A stretch of DNA of 11,064 nt from Hyphomicrobiales bacterium (GTDB lineage: Bacteria; Pseudomonadota; Alphaproteobacteria; Rhizobiales; HXMU1428-3), in NCBI GenBank assembly GCA_021775385.1, contig JAJFHW010000158.1, positions 1 to 11,064 of the forward strand. Reading direction: 5' to 3'. Of the stretch, positions 1 through 7,633 are shown piece after piece. The notes under the pieces were generated by a model. The model ran no database searches. It was not told where the DNA came from and saw only the letters and a list, made by a program, of their open reading frames with translations. Position 1 is the stretch's first letter. Each line of letters begins with the position of its first letter. The position numbers were made by a program, and so were the translations under genes.

Positions 1-1
1 G

Positions 2-715
2 AAGCAAGCTGCTGGCCAAGCGAAGGTTCAAAATATTTACAGCTTTGGTAAAACTTCCGGGGCGGATGTGAAATTAATCTCAGCTGAGTTTGGGAGTGAA
101 CAAAGTGAGGTTCACGCGACTTGTTTTGATGAAGTTGTTGATTTTACAGTATCTATTCCTGGTGAACATATTGCGCTTAATTTTCTTGGGGCGCTTGGAT
201 GTTTGAAGGTTACTGATTGTGACGTGTCTCAGGGGGCATCTGTTTTATCAGAATTGATCGCACCACCAGGCCGCGGGGTTCGTCATCAATTACATTTAGA
301 AAATGATGGCTCTTCAAAAGTTTTGCTTATTGACGAAAGTTATAATGCTAATCCACCTTCAATGGAGATTGCGCTTAAAAATTTAAGTGCATTGAAAGAT
401 AATACATATTGCCGCCGTATTGCAGTTTTAGGGGATATGTTAGAGCTTGGGAAACATTCAGATTTTTACCATCGTGAGATTGCACCGTTAATTGCATCCC
501 TAAATGTGGATTTAGTGTTTGCCTCTGGTGAAATGATGTCACATATGTTTAATGAGTTACCACAAGTTAAAAAAGGGACATTTGCTTTGGATTCTAAAGA
601 CCTTATCGTACCTTTGGAAGAAAGCTTGCAATCTGGTGATGTGATAATGATAAAAGGGTCCCTTGGGAGTGACATGGGCTCTGTCGTTACTGCATTATGT
701 GAAAAATATAAATAA
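2..715 (+). CDS. murF: MurF, UDP-MurNAc-tripeptide:D-Ala-D-Ala ligase, C-terminal part (5' end outside window)
   Basis: Cytoplasmic ATP-dependent ligase that adds D-Ala-D-Ala to the UDP-MurNAc-tripeptide, the last soluble step of peptidoglycan precursor synthesis. The reading frame is open from base 2 with no stop, so the GTG at 68 is an internal valine and not a start; 237 residues are visible. They cover the end of the central ATPase domain (IPGEHIALNFLGALG, then GRGVRH) and the whole C-terminal Mur ligase domain, with DESYNANPPS at 332-361, LGDMLELG at 428-451 and a terminal KGSLGSDMG. The P-loop (GTNGKT-type) lies upstream and is not seen. The next gene, mraY, starts 38 bases after the TAA stop, so the two are probably co-transcribed. 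Identity is secure from the DESYNANP motif and the position before mraY. Confidence 0.96.
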   Translation, partial: KQAAGQAKVQNIYSFGKTSGADVKLISAEFGSEQSEVHATCFDEVVDFTVSIPGEHIALNFLGALGCLKVTDCDVSQGASVLSELIAPPGRGVRHQLHLENDGSSKVLLIDESYNANPPSMEIALKNLSALKDNTYCRRIAVLGDMLELGKHSDFYHREIAPLIASLNVDLVFASGEMMSHMFNELPQVKKGTFALDSKDLIVPLEESLQSGDVIMIKGSLGSDMGSVVTALCEKYK

Positions 716-753
716 TAGAACGTAAAATGCTCAATAAATGAGGGAACTATTCG

Positions 754-1842
754 ATGTTATATGAGTTGGTGGGCTTTTCTGACCAGTTTGGTGCGTTTAA
801 CGTTTTTCGTTACATTACTTTCCGCACAGGCGGGGCCATCATGACGGCGCTCTTGTTTGTGTTTTTGTTTGGGCCCGCTTTGATCAAAAATTTGCGAGTG
901 CGCCAGGGTAAAGGCCAACCAATACGCGCCGATGGGCCGCAACGTCATGTTTTAGAAAAACAAGGCACGCCGACTATGGGCGGTTTGATGATTTTGGCGG
1001 CTGTTTTTGTTTCTACTCTTCTTTGGGGTAATTTGCGCAACCCTTATGTTTGGGTGGTTTTGTTTGTCACGCTTTCTTATGGTCTTATCGGCGGGTATGA
1101 TGATTATTTAAAAGTAGCGAAACGCACCACTGCCGGGTTTTCCGGGCGCATACGATTAGGGCTTGAGTTGATCATTGCAGCCATTGCTTGTGCTATCTTT
1201 ATGTCGTTTGGCAAGGAGCCTTTTTCAACAGCGATTACGGTGCCATTTTTCAAAGATATCATGATTAATTTTGGCGCTGTTTTCTTCATATGTTTTGGTG
1301 CCATAGTGATCGCTGGGGCTGGTAATGCTGTGAATTTAACAGATGGACTTGATGGATTGGCGATTGTGCCAGTGATGATTGCGTCTGCTACTTTTGGTGT
1401 GATTGCTTATTTGGTTGGGCACGCGACTTTTTCTGACTATCTACAAATTCATTTTGTACCTGGGACAAGTGAACTGATGGTTTTATGTGGGGCCTTGGTT
1501 GGCTCTGGACTTGGGTTTTTATGGTTTAATGCGCCGCCTGCGATGATTTTTATGGGAGATACTGGCTCACTGGCTCTTGGTGGTGCGCTGGGTGCAATCG
1601 CAGTTGCGGTGAAGCATGAGCTGGTGCTTGGCATTGTTGGCGGCTTGTTTGTTTTAGAGGCGGTTTCTGTGATTGTTCAGGTAGCATCTTTCAAACTCAC
1701 GGGGAAACGAGTGTTTCGAATGGCGCCGCTCCATCATCATTATGAGCAAAAGGGGTGGGCTGAGCCGACCATTGTTGTTCGATTTTGGATTATTGCTGTG
1801 GTGCTTGCGCTGATTGGTCTTAGCACATTGAAATTGCGTTAA
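754..1842 (+). CDS. mraY: MraY, phospho-N-acetylmuramoyl-pentapeptide transferase
   Basis: Integral inner-membrane enzyme that transfers phospho-MurNAc-pentapeptide from UDP to undecaprenyl phosphate, giving lipid I. The protein has 362 residues, the usual family length, and is strongly hydrophobic with about ten predicted membrane segments. Visible motifs: GTPTMGG at 71-77, the DDYLK acidic pair D116/D117 with K120, [10 protein letters not shown] at 194-203 (D197, D200), [12 protein letters not shown] at 266-277 (D269) and HHHYEQKGW at 327-335. These include the Mg2+ and nucleotide-binding residues known for the family. The ATG at 754 has a GAGGGAA ribosome binding site at 740-746. It follows murF closely, but a strong terminator lies directly after its stop, so it may be the last gene of an upstream transcription unit. 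Confidence 0.98.
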   Translation: MLYELVGFSDQFGAFNVFRYITFRTGGAIMTALLFVFLFGPALIKNLRVRQGKGQPIRADGPQRHVLEKQGTPTMGGLMILAAVFVSTLLWGNLRNPYVWVVLFVTLSYGLIGGYDDYLKVAKRTTAGFSGRIRLGLELIIAAIACAIFMSFGKEPFSTAITVPFFKDIMINFGAVFFICFGAIVIAGAGNAVNLTDGLDGLAIVPVMIASATFGVIAYLVGHATFSDYLQIHFVPGTSELMVLCGALVGSGLGFLWFNAPPAMIFMGDTGSLALGGALGAIAVAVKHELVLGIVGGLFVLEAVSVIVQVASFKLTGKRVFRMAPLHHHYEQKGWAEPTIVVRFWIIAVVLALIGLSTLKLR

Positions 1843-1861
1843 AATTATAGAAAAATTAATG

Positions 1862-1900
1862 AGCGAGTAATGTCAGAGATAAAACATTACTCGCTTTTTT
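1862..1900 (+). terminator. Rho-independent terminator between mraY and murD
   Basis: A perfect 12-bp inverted repeat: AGCGAGTAATGT at 1862-1873 pairs with ACATTACTCGCT at 1884-1895, with a 10-base loop. The last stem base starts a run of six T (1895-1900), followed by G and three more T. It begins 20 bases after the mraY stop. This has the full form of an intrinsic terminator reading on the + strand. There is only a weak A-rich stretch on the left side, so a bidirectional role is less likely. Confidence 0.88.
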
Positions 1901-1926
1901 GTTTATGTTATATGCGTTCATATGAT
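1899..1926 (+). promoter_or_regulatory. Possible murD promoter
   Basis: TTGTTT at 1899-1904 and TATGAT at 1921-1926 are separated by 16 bases and resemble a sigma70-type -35/-10 pair (the -10 matches 5 of 6 bases, the -35 only 3 of 6). It sits immediately downstream of the terminator and about 27 bases before the murD ATG. A need for a promoter is inferred from the terminator. The match alone is weak in AT-rich DNA. Confidence 0.3.
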
Positions 1927-1952
1927 TGAAATCTAAATTAGGTGCTGGCGCT

Positions 1953-3422
1953 ATGATCCCCATCTCAGTTTATAAAGATAAAACCGTTGCTTTGTTTGGG
2001 CTTGGAATTACCGGATTAAGTGCTGCAGCAGCTTTAAAAGCAGGCGGTGCGCGGGTTGTTGTTTGGGATGAGAACGAAAGTCGGTGTGCTGCTGCTCTAG
2101 AGGCTGGGTTTGAGGTTGTGGACCTTAAAGAGGCAAATTGGTCCTCATTTGATGCATTGTTATTATCACCAGGGGTGCCGCTCACTCACCCTGAACCGCA
2201 CTGGACTGTAAAAAAAGCGCAAGCAGTTGATATTCCTATCATTGGTGATACTGAATTATTCTTTGAAGAATTCTTGCATCGTGGTGAGCGCGACCGGGTT
2301 TTGGTTATTACTGGGACAAATGGAAAATCAACGACAACGGCATTGACCACTCATATTTTAAACGAAGCTGGTGAAACAGCGTTGATGGGCGGGAATATTG
2401 GTCTTGGTGTGTTGGACATGCCGGATTTTGCTTCTTCTGAGACTGAAGATGGCAAGATATATGTTTTAGAGCTTTCTTCTTATCAGATTGATTTGACGCC
2501 CTCACTATCTCCGACAGCTGCTGGGTTATTGAATATTTCTGCTGATCATATTGATCGTCATGGAACCGTTGAACATTATGCTGAAGTCAAAGCAAAGATT
2601 TTTGCTAATTTGGAAGCTGAAAATTTGGCTGTGATTTCTTTTGATGATTTATATTGCCAGCAAATTGCTTTGAGTTTATCGACGAAAAGTGAGGTTCTTT
2701 TTGTTAGCTCTACACCTTCGGTTGAGAATGGTGTGGTAATAGAAAAAGACAAATTTTCTATTGTCAAAGATACTCAAGTTGTTCGGCAGGTTGATTTAAA
2801 AGGTGCTTCGCATTTGCGCGGTAAACATAATGCACAAAATGCAGCATTTGCTTTACTGTTAGCTTTAAAAGTTTCTAGTAATTTTGAGGGGTTAGTACAG
2901 GGGCTTTCAAGCTTCCCTGGACTGGAACACCGGATGCAGCAGATAGCAAGTTTGATACAAAACACAGAGACGCCTTGTTTGGATAAACGATTATTATTTG
3001 TAAATGATAGTAAAGCCACTAATGCTGAAGCGAGTGAGCAAGCTTTGAAAAGCTACGCGGATATCTATTGGATTGCTGGCGGTGTTGCTAAAGAGGGAGG
3101 CATCAATGAGCTCGTATCTCAAATGGGTGCTGTGCGTCATGTTTTTTTAATCGGGGAAGCGGCTGATGAATTTGCCAAAAGTTTGGATGCTGTTCATACT
3201 CCTTATGAGATATGCGGCGATATGGAAACGGCTGTAAAAAAAGCAGTTGAAGTGGCTTTATCCGAAGCTAAGGCTGAAGCTGCAATTTTACTTTCTCCAG
3301 CTGCTGCTAGTTTTGACCAATATGCAAATTTTGAGATACGCGGGGATGCGTTTTCAGAAATTGTTCGCTCGCTAGAAGGTGTTGTCATGAGTGACGCACA
3401 TACCGAAACTGAAGAGGCCTAA
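1953..3422 (+). CDS. murD: MurD, UDP-MurNAc-L-alanine:D-glutamate ligase
   Basis: Cytoplasmic ATP-dependent ligase that adds D-glutamate to UDP-MurNAc-L-Ala. With the ATG at 1953 it has 489 residues, at the long end for the family. An N-terminal Rossmann-like UDP-binding domain opens with VALFGLGITG (12-21). The ATP P-loop GTNGKST is at 121-127, ELSSYQ at 173-178, HIDRHG at 199-204, and the C-terminal domain has GLEHRMQ (323-329), NDSKATN (351-357) and LLSPAAASFDQ (446-456). The frame is also open to a TTG at 1926, but the ATG has AGGTG at 1940-1944 with 8-base spacing and gives the MIP start seen in related MurD proteins. An acidic tail ends the protein. ftsW starts 3 bases after the stop. 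Confidence 0.97.
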   Translation: MIPISVYKDKTVALFGLGITGLSAAAALKAGGARVVVWDENESRCAAALEAGFEVVDLKEANWSSFDALLLSPGVPLTHPEPHWTVKKAQAVDIPIIGDTELFFEEFLHRGERDRVLVITGTNGKSTTTALTTHILNEAGETALMGGNIGLGVLDMPDFASSETEDGKIYVLELSSYQIDLTPSLSPTAAGLLNISADHIDRHGTVEHYAEVKAKIFANLEAENLAVISFDDLYCQQIALSLSTKSEVLFVSSTPSVENGVVIEKDKFSIVKDTQVVRQVDLKGASHLRGKHNAQNAAFALLLALKVSSNFEGLVQGLSSFPGLEHRMQQIASLIQNTETPCLDKRLLFVNDSKATNAEASEQALKSYADIYWIAGGVAKEGGINELVSQMGAVRHVFLIGEAADEFAKSLDAVHTPYEICGDMETAVKKAVEVALSEAKAEAAILLSPAAASFDQYANFEIRGDAFSEIVRSLEGVVMSDAHTETEEA

Positions 3423-3425
3423 TTC

Positions 3426-4544
3426 ATGGTGTTGTCACGTTCCGAGCGGAGCCATCTAACTGAATGGTGGTTTACTGTCGACCGGACTGTTCTTGGGCTT
3501 TCGTTTTTATTATTAGCAATTGGGATTGTGATGCTGCTTTCAGCTAGCCCGCCGGTGGCTATGCGCAAAGACTTGCCGCATTTTTTCTTTGTTCAGCGGC
3601 AGCTTGTGTTTGCGGTTTTTGGATCTCTTTTATTATTGGCTGTTTCCTTTCTTAGTCCATCGAATATCAGGCGTCTTTCACTGGCGCTTTTTGTTTTATC
3701 TCTCATTTCAATGATTGGTGTTTTGTTGTTTGGTCCGGAAATTAACGGGGCGCAGCGCTGGATTAGAATTTTGGGTCTTTCCTTGCAACCATCTGAAATT
3801 TTAAAGCCAGCGTTTATTGTTTTAACGGCCTGGGCGTTTTCTGAAGGGGTTAAACGAAGTGATGTGCCGGCTAATGGTGTGGCCATTGGGTTTTATGTCA
3901 TTTCAGCGTTTTTGCTGATTTTACAACCTGATTTTGGGCAAACGCTTTTATTGACCGCCACTTGGGTTGGTATGTTCTTCTTGGCGGGGCTTGCGTGGGG
4001 CTGGGTGATGATTTTTTTATTTGCCGGTGTCGGAGCTTTGTTTCTTGGTTATAAATTTTTGCCACATGTGACTGCGAGAATAGATCATTTCCTTGATCCT
4101 TCAGGAGAAAACTACCAAATTGCCCGCGCTTTGGAGGCGTTTCGTCAGGCTGGTTGGTTTGGGCGGGGGCCTGGAGAAGGTAGTTTGGCTGAACATTTTT
4201 TACCAGATGCGCATAATGATTTTATTTTTGCGGCCATCGCAGATGAGTTTGGGGTTCTTGCCTGTATTTTATTGTTGTTTATCTATGCGGGGATTGTGTT
4301 TCTCTCTTTGATGCGGGCACGGGAAATGAAAGACCCGTTTGTCAGATTTTCAGTTTCAGGTTTAATGCTTCTTTTTGCTTTGCAGACGTCTATTAACATG
4401 AGTGTGAATTTGGGGCTCATCCCAGCAAAGGGGATGACTTTGCCTTTTATTTCCTATGGGGGGACGTCTTTACTTGGCACTGCTCTTTTATTGGGGATGA
4501 CTCTAGCTTTAACGCGGCGGCATCCTCTGAGCATGGGACGGTGA
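3426..4544 (+). CDS. ftsW: FtsW, septal SEDS peptidoglycan glycosyltransferase
   Basis: Polytopic inner-membrane protein of the SEDS family. It polymerises lipid II into septal glycan together with a class B penicillin-binding protein (FtsI). The protein has 372 residues with about ten hydrophobic segments. Motifs: NGAQRWI at 107-113, QPSE at 121-124, QPDFGQ at 167-172, ENYQ at 228-231, HNDF at 263-266 and KGMTLPFISYGG at 335-346. D265 in HNDF sits where the family has its essential aspartate. FtsW is preferred over RodA because of its place between murD and murG. The ATG lies 3 bases after the murD stop, with AAGAGG at 3412-3417 inside the end of murD, so translation is probably coupled. Confidence 0.97.
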   Translation: MVLSRSERSHLTEWWFTVDRTVLGLSFLLLAIGIVMLLSASPPVAMRKDLPHFFFVQRQLVFAVFGSLLLLAVSFLSPSNIRRLSLALFVLSLISMIGVLLFGPEINGAQRWIRILGLSLQPSEILKPAFIVLTAWAFSEGVKRSDVPANGVAIGFYVISAFLLILQPDFGQTLLLTATWVGMFFLAGLAWGWVMIFLFAGVGALFLGYKFLPHVTARIDHFLDPSGENYQIARALEAFRQAGWFGRGPGEGSLAEHFLPDAHNDFIFAAIADEFGVLACILLLFIYAGIVFLSLMRAREMKDPFVRFSVSGLMLLFALQTSINMSVNLGLIPAKGMTLPFISYGGTSLLGTALLLGMTLALTRRHPLSMGR

Positions 4545-4680
4545 GTGTCGGGCGTTTTTGTAGCATTCAAAAAGGCTAGGGCATATTGCTTTTAAAGAAT
4601 TTAAAACATGATCTAACCTTTTGGTTTGGCGTGTTGATATGATAATTTTTAGTGGTTTTCAGTTTCTAAGGTATTTAGTT

Positions 4681-5817
4681 ATGGCAAAAAAAAGAGTTTT
4701 ATTAGCAGCTGGTGGAACAGGGGGGCATTTGTTCCCAGCCTTTGCTTTAACTGAAGAATTAAAGCGCCGTGATGTGGACGTGCATATTGTAACCGATGGG
4801 CGCGTTGATGAGATGATCGGTAATAGCCCTGCTGATCAAATGCATGTTGTTCCCTCAGCCACGATGAAGGGTAAGAACCCTATTGCTCTTCTTAAAACAG
4901 CGCTCACCCTTGGGCGCGGTGTTATGGCGGCACGTCGTTTGTTAAAACAAATAAAACCAGACTTTGTACTTGGCTTTGGTGGTTACCCAACATTTCCCCC
5001 TTTAATTGCGGCCGGTCAATTAGGCATAAAAACGGGCCTTCATGACCAGAATGCGGTGATGGGGCGAGCGAATAAAATGCTTGCTAATCGTGTTGATGTG
5101 ATTGCGACTTCTTTTCGTGAAGTGAAATATTTACCTGAAACTTGTGAGCATAAAGTGCGATTAACTGGTAACCCGGTTCGGGGTAAGGTTTTGGCTGTGA
5201 AAGATGTGCCTTATCCAAAACTTGATTTGCAGTTGATGGTTGGCGACACAAGTGAAATAAATGGCACAAGTGGTGCGGAGAAATTTAAGATTTTGATTTT
5301 TGGTGGCAGTCAGGGGGCGCGATTTTTCTCTGACTTTTTTCCAACGGCTCTTGCTGAACTTGATGAAGATCTGAGGACAAAGCTTTCTGTTGTTCAGCAA
5401 TGCCGGGCTGAAGACCTTGATCGGGTGCGTGCTCTTTATCAATATTCTGATATAGACGCCAAATGTGAAGCCTTTTTTGATGATTTGCCGCGTGAAATGA
5501 GTGCTTCTCATTTGGTTATTTCACGTTCTGGCGCGTCAACAGTTGCTGAATTGGCTGTTTGTGGTCGCCCTGCCATAATGGTGCCGCTTCCGCATGCGTT
5601 GGATAATGATCAGCTTTTAAATGGGAAAATGCTAGAAAAAGCTGGTGCAGGTTGGATTTTAGAGCAAAAAAATATCACAATGGCAGGCTTTCATAGGCAA
5701 TTAAATGAATTTATGCTTGAGCCTTCACTCTTGCAAATGGCTGCGAATGCTGCCAAATCGGTGGGAAAAGCCAACGCAGTTGTGGAATTGGCTGATTTAG
5801 TGATTGAATCAGTTTAG
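4681..5817 (+). CDS. murG: MurG, UDP-GlcNAc:lipid I N-acetylglucosaminyltransferase
   Basis: Peripheral inner-membrane GT28 glycosyltransferase that adds GlcNAc to lipid I to form lipid II. From the ATG at 4681 it has 378 residues. Motifs: GGTGGH at 11-16, GFGGYP at 98-103, HDQNAV at 121-126 (commonly HEQNAV), GGSQGAR at 208-214, SRSGAST at 281-287 and PHALDNDQ at 304-311 for UDP-GlcNAc binding. The frame opens at a TTG at 4621, but the conserved family start (MAKKRVLLAAGGTGGH) and a TAAGG at 4667-4671 support 4681. The linker between the two Rossmann domains (about 176-202) looks longer than usual and is rich in polar residues. A 136-base gap separates it from ftsW, with no convincing promoter visible. 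Confidence 0.97.
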   Translation: MAKKRVLLAAGGTGGHLFPAFALTEELKRRDVDVHIVTDGRVDEMIGNSPADQMHVVPSATMKGKNPIALLKTALTLGRGVMAARRLLKQIKPDFVLGFGGYPTFPPLIAAGQLGIKTGLHDQNAVMGRANKMLANRVDVIATSFREVKYLPETCEHKVRLTGNPVRGKVLAVKDVPYPKLDLQLMVGDTSEINGTSGAEKFKILIFGGSQGARFFSDFFPTALAELDEDLRTKLSVVQQCRAEDLDRVRALYQYSDIDAKCEAFFDDLPREMSASHLVISRSGASTVAELAVCGRPAIMVPLPHALDNDQLLNGKMLEKAGAGWILEQKNITMAGFHRQLNEFMLEPSLLQMAANAAKSVGKANAVVELADLVIESV

Positions 5818-5824
5818 TTTTTTT
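5791..5824 (+). terminator. Possible weak terminator overlapping the murG stop
   Basis: CTGATT at 5792-5797 pairs with AATCAG at 5807-5812 over a 9-base loop; G-T wobbles could extend the stem at both ends. Seven T follow at 5818-5824, but five bases (TTTAG, containing the murG stop) lie between stem and T-run. The stem is short and has only two G-C pairs, so termination may be partial or absent. Confidence 0.35.
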
Positions 5825-5909
5825 GTCGTTGTTTAGTTGTTTGTCTACCTAAGCTTTTGTTTGCATTTATGGTGCCACCTGACTAGATCTAATGAATTGG
5901 CAAAGTTGA

Positions 5910-6006
5910 TTTTTAATTGCGCTTCAGTTGTACTTTCTAATGTGCCTTCTGTTGCAGACAAGCAACCGGCACTAAGCAACCGCACTTTTTAGTTGCGCTT
6001 CAGTTG
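5910..6006 (+). repeat. 21-base direct repeat pair upstream of murC
   Basis: Two copies, at 5910-5930 and 5986-6006, share TTTTTA, then A or G, then TTGCGCTTCAGTTG: 20 of 21 bases match and the starts are 76 bases apart. The second copy runs into the left arm of the hairpin at 5995-6023. The first copy lacks the right half of that hairpin. They lie in the murG-murC gap (5818-6043), whose first ~90 bases show nothing else clear beyond T- and GTT-rich sequence. Confidence 0.8.
5942..5972 (+). repeat. Structured repeat, copy 1 (hairpin)
   Basis: Outer stem GTGCC (5942-5946) with GGCAC (5968-5972); inner stem GTTGC (5951-5955) with GCAAC (5962-5966); hexaloop AGACAA. The inner loop is TTCT on the left and a single C on the right. 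It has the same plan as copy 2, 52 bases further on. The role is unknown: it could be a leader RNA structure or a small palindromic repeat element. Confidence 0.6.
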
Positions 6007-6023
6007 CCTACAAGCAACCGCGC
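5995..6023 (+). repeat. Structured repeat, copy 2 (hairpin) next to the murC ribosome binding site
   Basis: Outer stem GCGC (5995-5998) with GCGC (6020-6023); inner stem GTTGC (6003-6007) with GCAAC (6014-6018); hexaloop CTACAA. The inner loop is TTCA on the left and a single C on the right. The hairpin ends 7 bases before the murC Shine-Dalgarno sequence GAGGGA (6031-6036), so it could affect ribosome access. That effect is inferred from position only. Confidence 0.6.
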
Positions 6024-6043
6024 TTATTTTGAGGGATTTTCAC

Positions 6044-7465
6044 ATGCGACTGCCTTTGAATATTGGCTCTTTACATTTTGTTGGTATGGGCGGCATTGGT
6101 ATGAGTGCCATTGCTGAAATATTGCTGAGTATGGGGTATCAGGTTCAGGGCAGTGATATGAACAGAAATGCTAATGTGGAACGTTTGGTCTCTAAGGGGG
6201 CAAAAGCGTTTATTGGACATGAAGCGTCTCATGTTGAAGGGACATCAGTTGTTGTTGTTTCTTCTGCCATCAAAAATGATAACCCCGAACTTGTAGCAGC
6301 GCGCCAAGCTGGAATTCCGGTTATTTTACGTGCTGAAATGCTAGCTGAGTTGATGCGGCTTAAATCTTCAATCGCTGTAGCGGGGACGCATGGCAAGACA
6401 ACGACAACCTCTTTAATTTCTGCCGTTCTTTGTGCAGGCACCATTGACCCAACTGTCATTAATGGTGGCATTATCCAAGCCTTTGGTTCTAATGCGCGGA
6501 TTGGTCAAGGTGAATGGCTGGTTGCGGAAGCGGATGAATCTGATGGAAGCTTTTTAAAGCTGCCAGCACAGGTTGGAATTATTACTAATATTGATCCTGA
6601 ACATATGGAACATTATGGGGACTTTGAGGGTGTTAAGGCGGCATTTAAGCAATTTGCATTACAGATCCCGTTTTATGGGGTTACTCTAGCAGGTATTGAT
6701 CACCCGGTTGTTCGAGAATTGGTGGATGACCTTCGAAGTGATGAGAGCTTAACATCCAAAAAAATTCTCACTTATGGCTCACCTGCAAACGCAGATATTC
6801 AGCTTGTCAATTGTATTCCAGGCTCTGGTGAGCTGACATTTGATTTGGAATTTTCAGAAAATATGCGTGGCGGTGCTCAGACTGTAACCGGATTTAAACT
6901 TCCAATGCCGGGGCATTATAATGCTTTGAATGCAGCCGTTGCTGTGGCGGTGGCTCATGAAATAGGTGTTGAGATTGCAGATATACGTGACGGCCTTGCT
7001 GGGTTTTCTGGGGTGAAGAGACGTTTTACTCATGTTGGCTCTGTTCAAAATTTTGACTTATATGATGATTACGCACATCACCCGGTTGAGATTAGTTCTG
7101 TTCTTGGGGCTTCAAAATCTTCTACAAGTGGGCGGGTGATTGCGATTATGCAGCCTCACCGTTATTCGCGGCTACAATGTCATTTTGAGGACTTTCAAGC
7201 TTGTTTTGATGATGCTGATATTGTTGTGATGGCACCTGTTTTTGCAGCTGGTGAAGACCCGCTTGATGGGTTTGACCATAAAACTTTAGGTGCTGGTGTG
7301 GCGGCACGTGGCAATGATGTTCGTTACGTTCATCATTCGAGTGATTTGGCACCTTTATTAAGTGAAATTGCTGAACCTGGAGATTTAATCATTGGTTTAG
7401 GTGCAGGTAGCATTTCAAACTGGATGCATAATTTGCCAAATGAATTAAAAGAGGTTGCTGCTTAG
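6044..7465 (+). CDS. murC: MurC, UDP-MurNAc:L-alanine ligase
   Basis: Cytoplasmic ATP-dependent ligase that adds the first amino acid, L-Ala, to UDP-MurNAc. From the ATG at 6044 it has 473 residues, normal for MurC. An N-terminal Rossmann-like domain has GMGGIGMS at 14-21; the P-loop GTHGKTT is at 114-120; EADESDGSF at 162-170; the central-domain NIDPEHMEHYG at 182-192; GVKRRF at 323-328, YDDYAHHP at 340-347 and QPHRYSR at 370-376. The frame extends up to a TTG at 5993, but that would translate through the repeat hairpin. The ATG has GAGGGA at 6031-6036 with 7-base spacing and the expected MRLP-type start. It stands apart from murG by 226 bases, so it may have its own regulation. Confidence 0.98.
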   Translation: MRLPLNIGSLHFVGMGGIGMSAIAEILLSMGYQVQGSDMNRNANVERLVSKGAKAFIGHEASHVEGTSVVVVSSAIKNDNPELVAARQAGIPVILRAEMLAELMRLKSSIAVAGTHGKTTTTSLISAVLCAGTIDPTVINGGIIQAFGSNARIGQGEWLVAEADESDGSFLKLPAQVGIITNIDPEHMEHYGDFEGVKAAFKQFALQIPFYGVTLAGIDHPVVRELVDDLRSDESLTSKKILTYGSPANADIQLVNCIPGSGELTFDLEFSENMRGGAQTVTGFKLPMPGHYNALNAAVAVAVAHEIGVEIADIRDGLAGFSGVKRRFTHVGSVQNFDLYDDYAHHPVEISSVLGASKSSTSGRVIAIMQPHRYSRLQCHFEDFQACFDDADIVVMAPVFAAGEDPLDGFDHKTLGAGVAARGNDVRYVHHSSDLAPLLSEIAEPGDLIIGLGAGSISNWMHNLPNELKEVAA

Positions 7466-7540
7466 TTTGTTGTTCTTCTCAATTCTTTTACCTCTCGTAA
7501 GCATAATTTTCTCTGTTCTAGTTGTTAGAGGTTTTATCAA

Positions 7541-7565
7541 AAGAGTTTTAGAGACTCTTGTTTTT
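7541..7565 (+). terminator. Possible weak terminator between murC and murB
   Basis: AAGAGT (7541-7546) pairs with ACTCTT (7554-7559) over a 7-base loop, followed by G and five T (7561-7565). The stem is only 6 bp with two G-C pairs, and the surrounding 168-base gap is very AT-rich, so chance is a real alternative. Confidence 0.3.
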
Positions 7566-7633
7566 ATATTTTGTCGAGTTGAGTTTATTTTTTGCGCTAA
7601 TAGAAGCGATCACGTTCCAATTTGGAGAGATTA

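Noticed and set aside
4093..4311. 72-codon + strand ORF inside ftsW
   Set aside because: It lies in another frame of a clearly conserved gene and has no recognisable features.
4590..4606. AT palindrome TTTTAAA-GAA-TTTAAAA in the ftsW-murG gap, considered as a CtrA site
   Set aside because: The two TTAA half-sites are 5 bases apart, while the CtrA consensus has 7. In AT-rich DNA this is weak evidence.
4621..4646. Promoter-like TTGGTT with TATGAT or GATAAT before murG
   Set aside because: Spacers of 11 or 14 bases are too short for a sigma70-type promoter.
5161..5511. 116-codon - strand ORF inside murG
   Set aside because: It is antisense to conserved MurG coding sequence with no recognisable domain.
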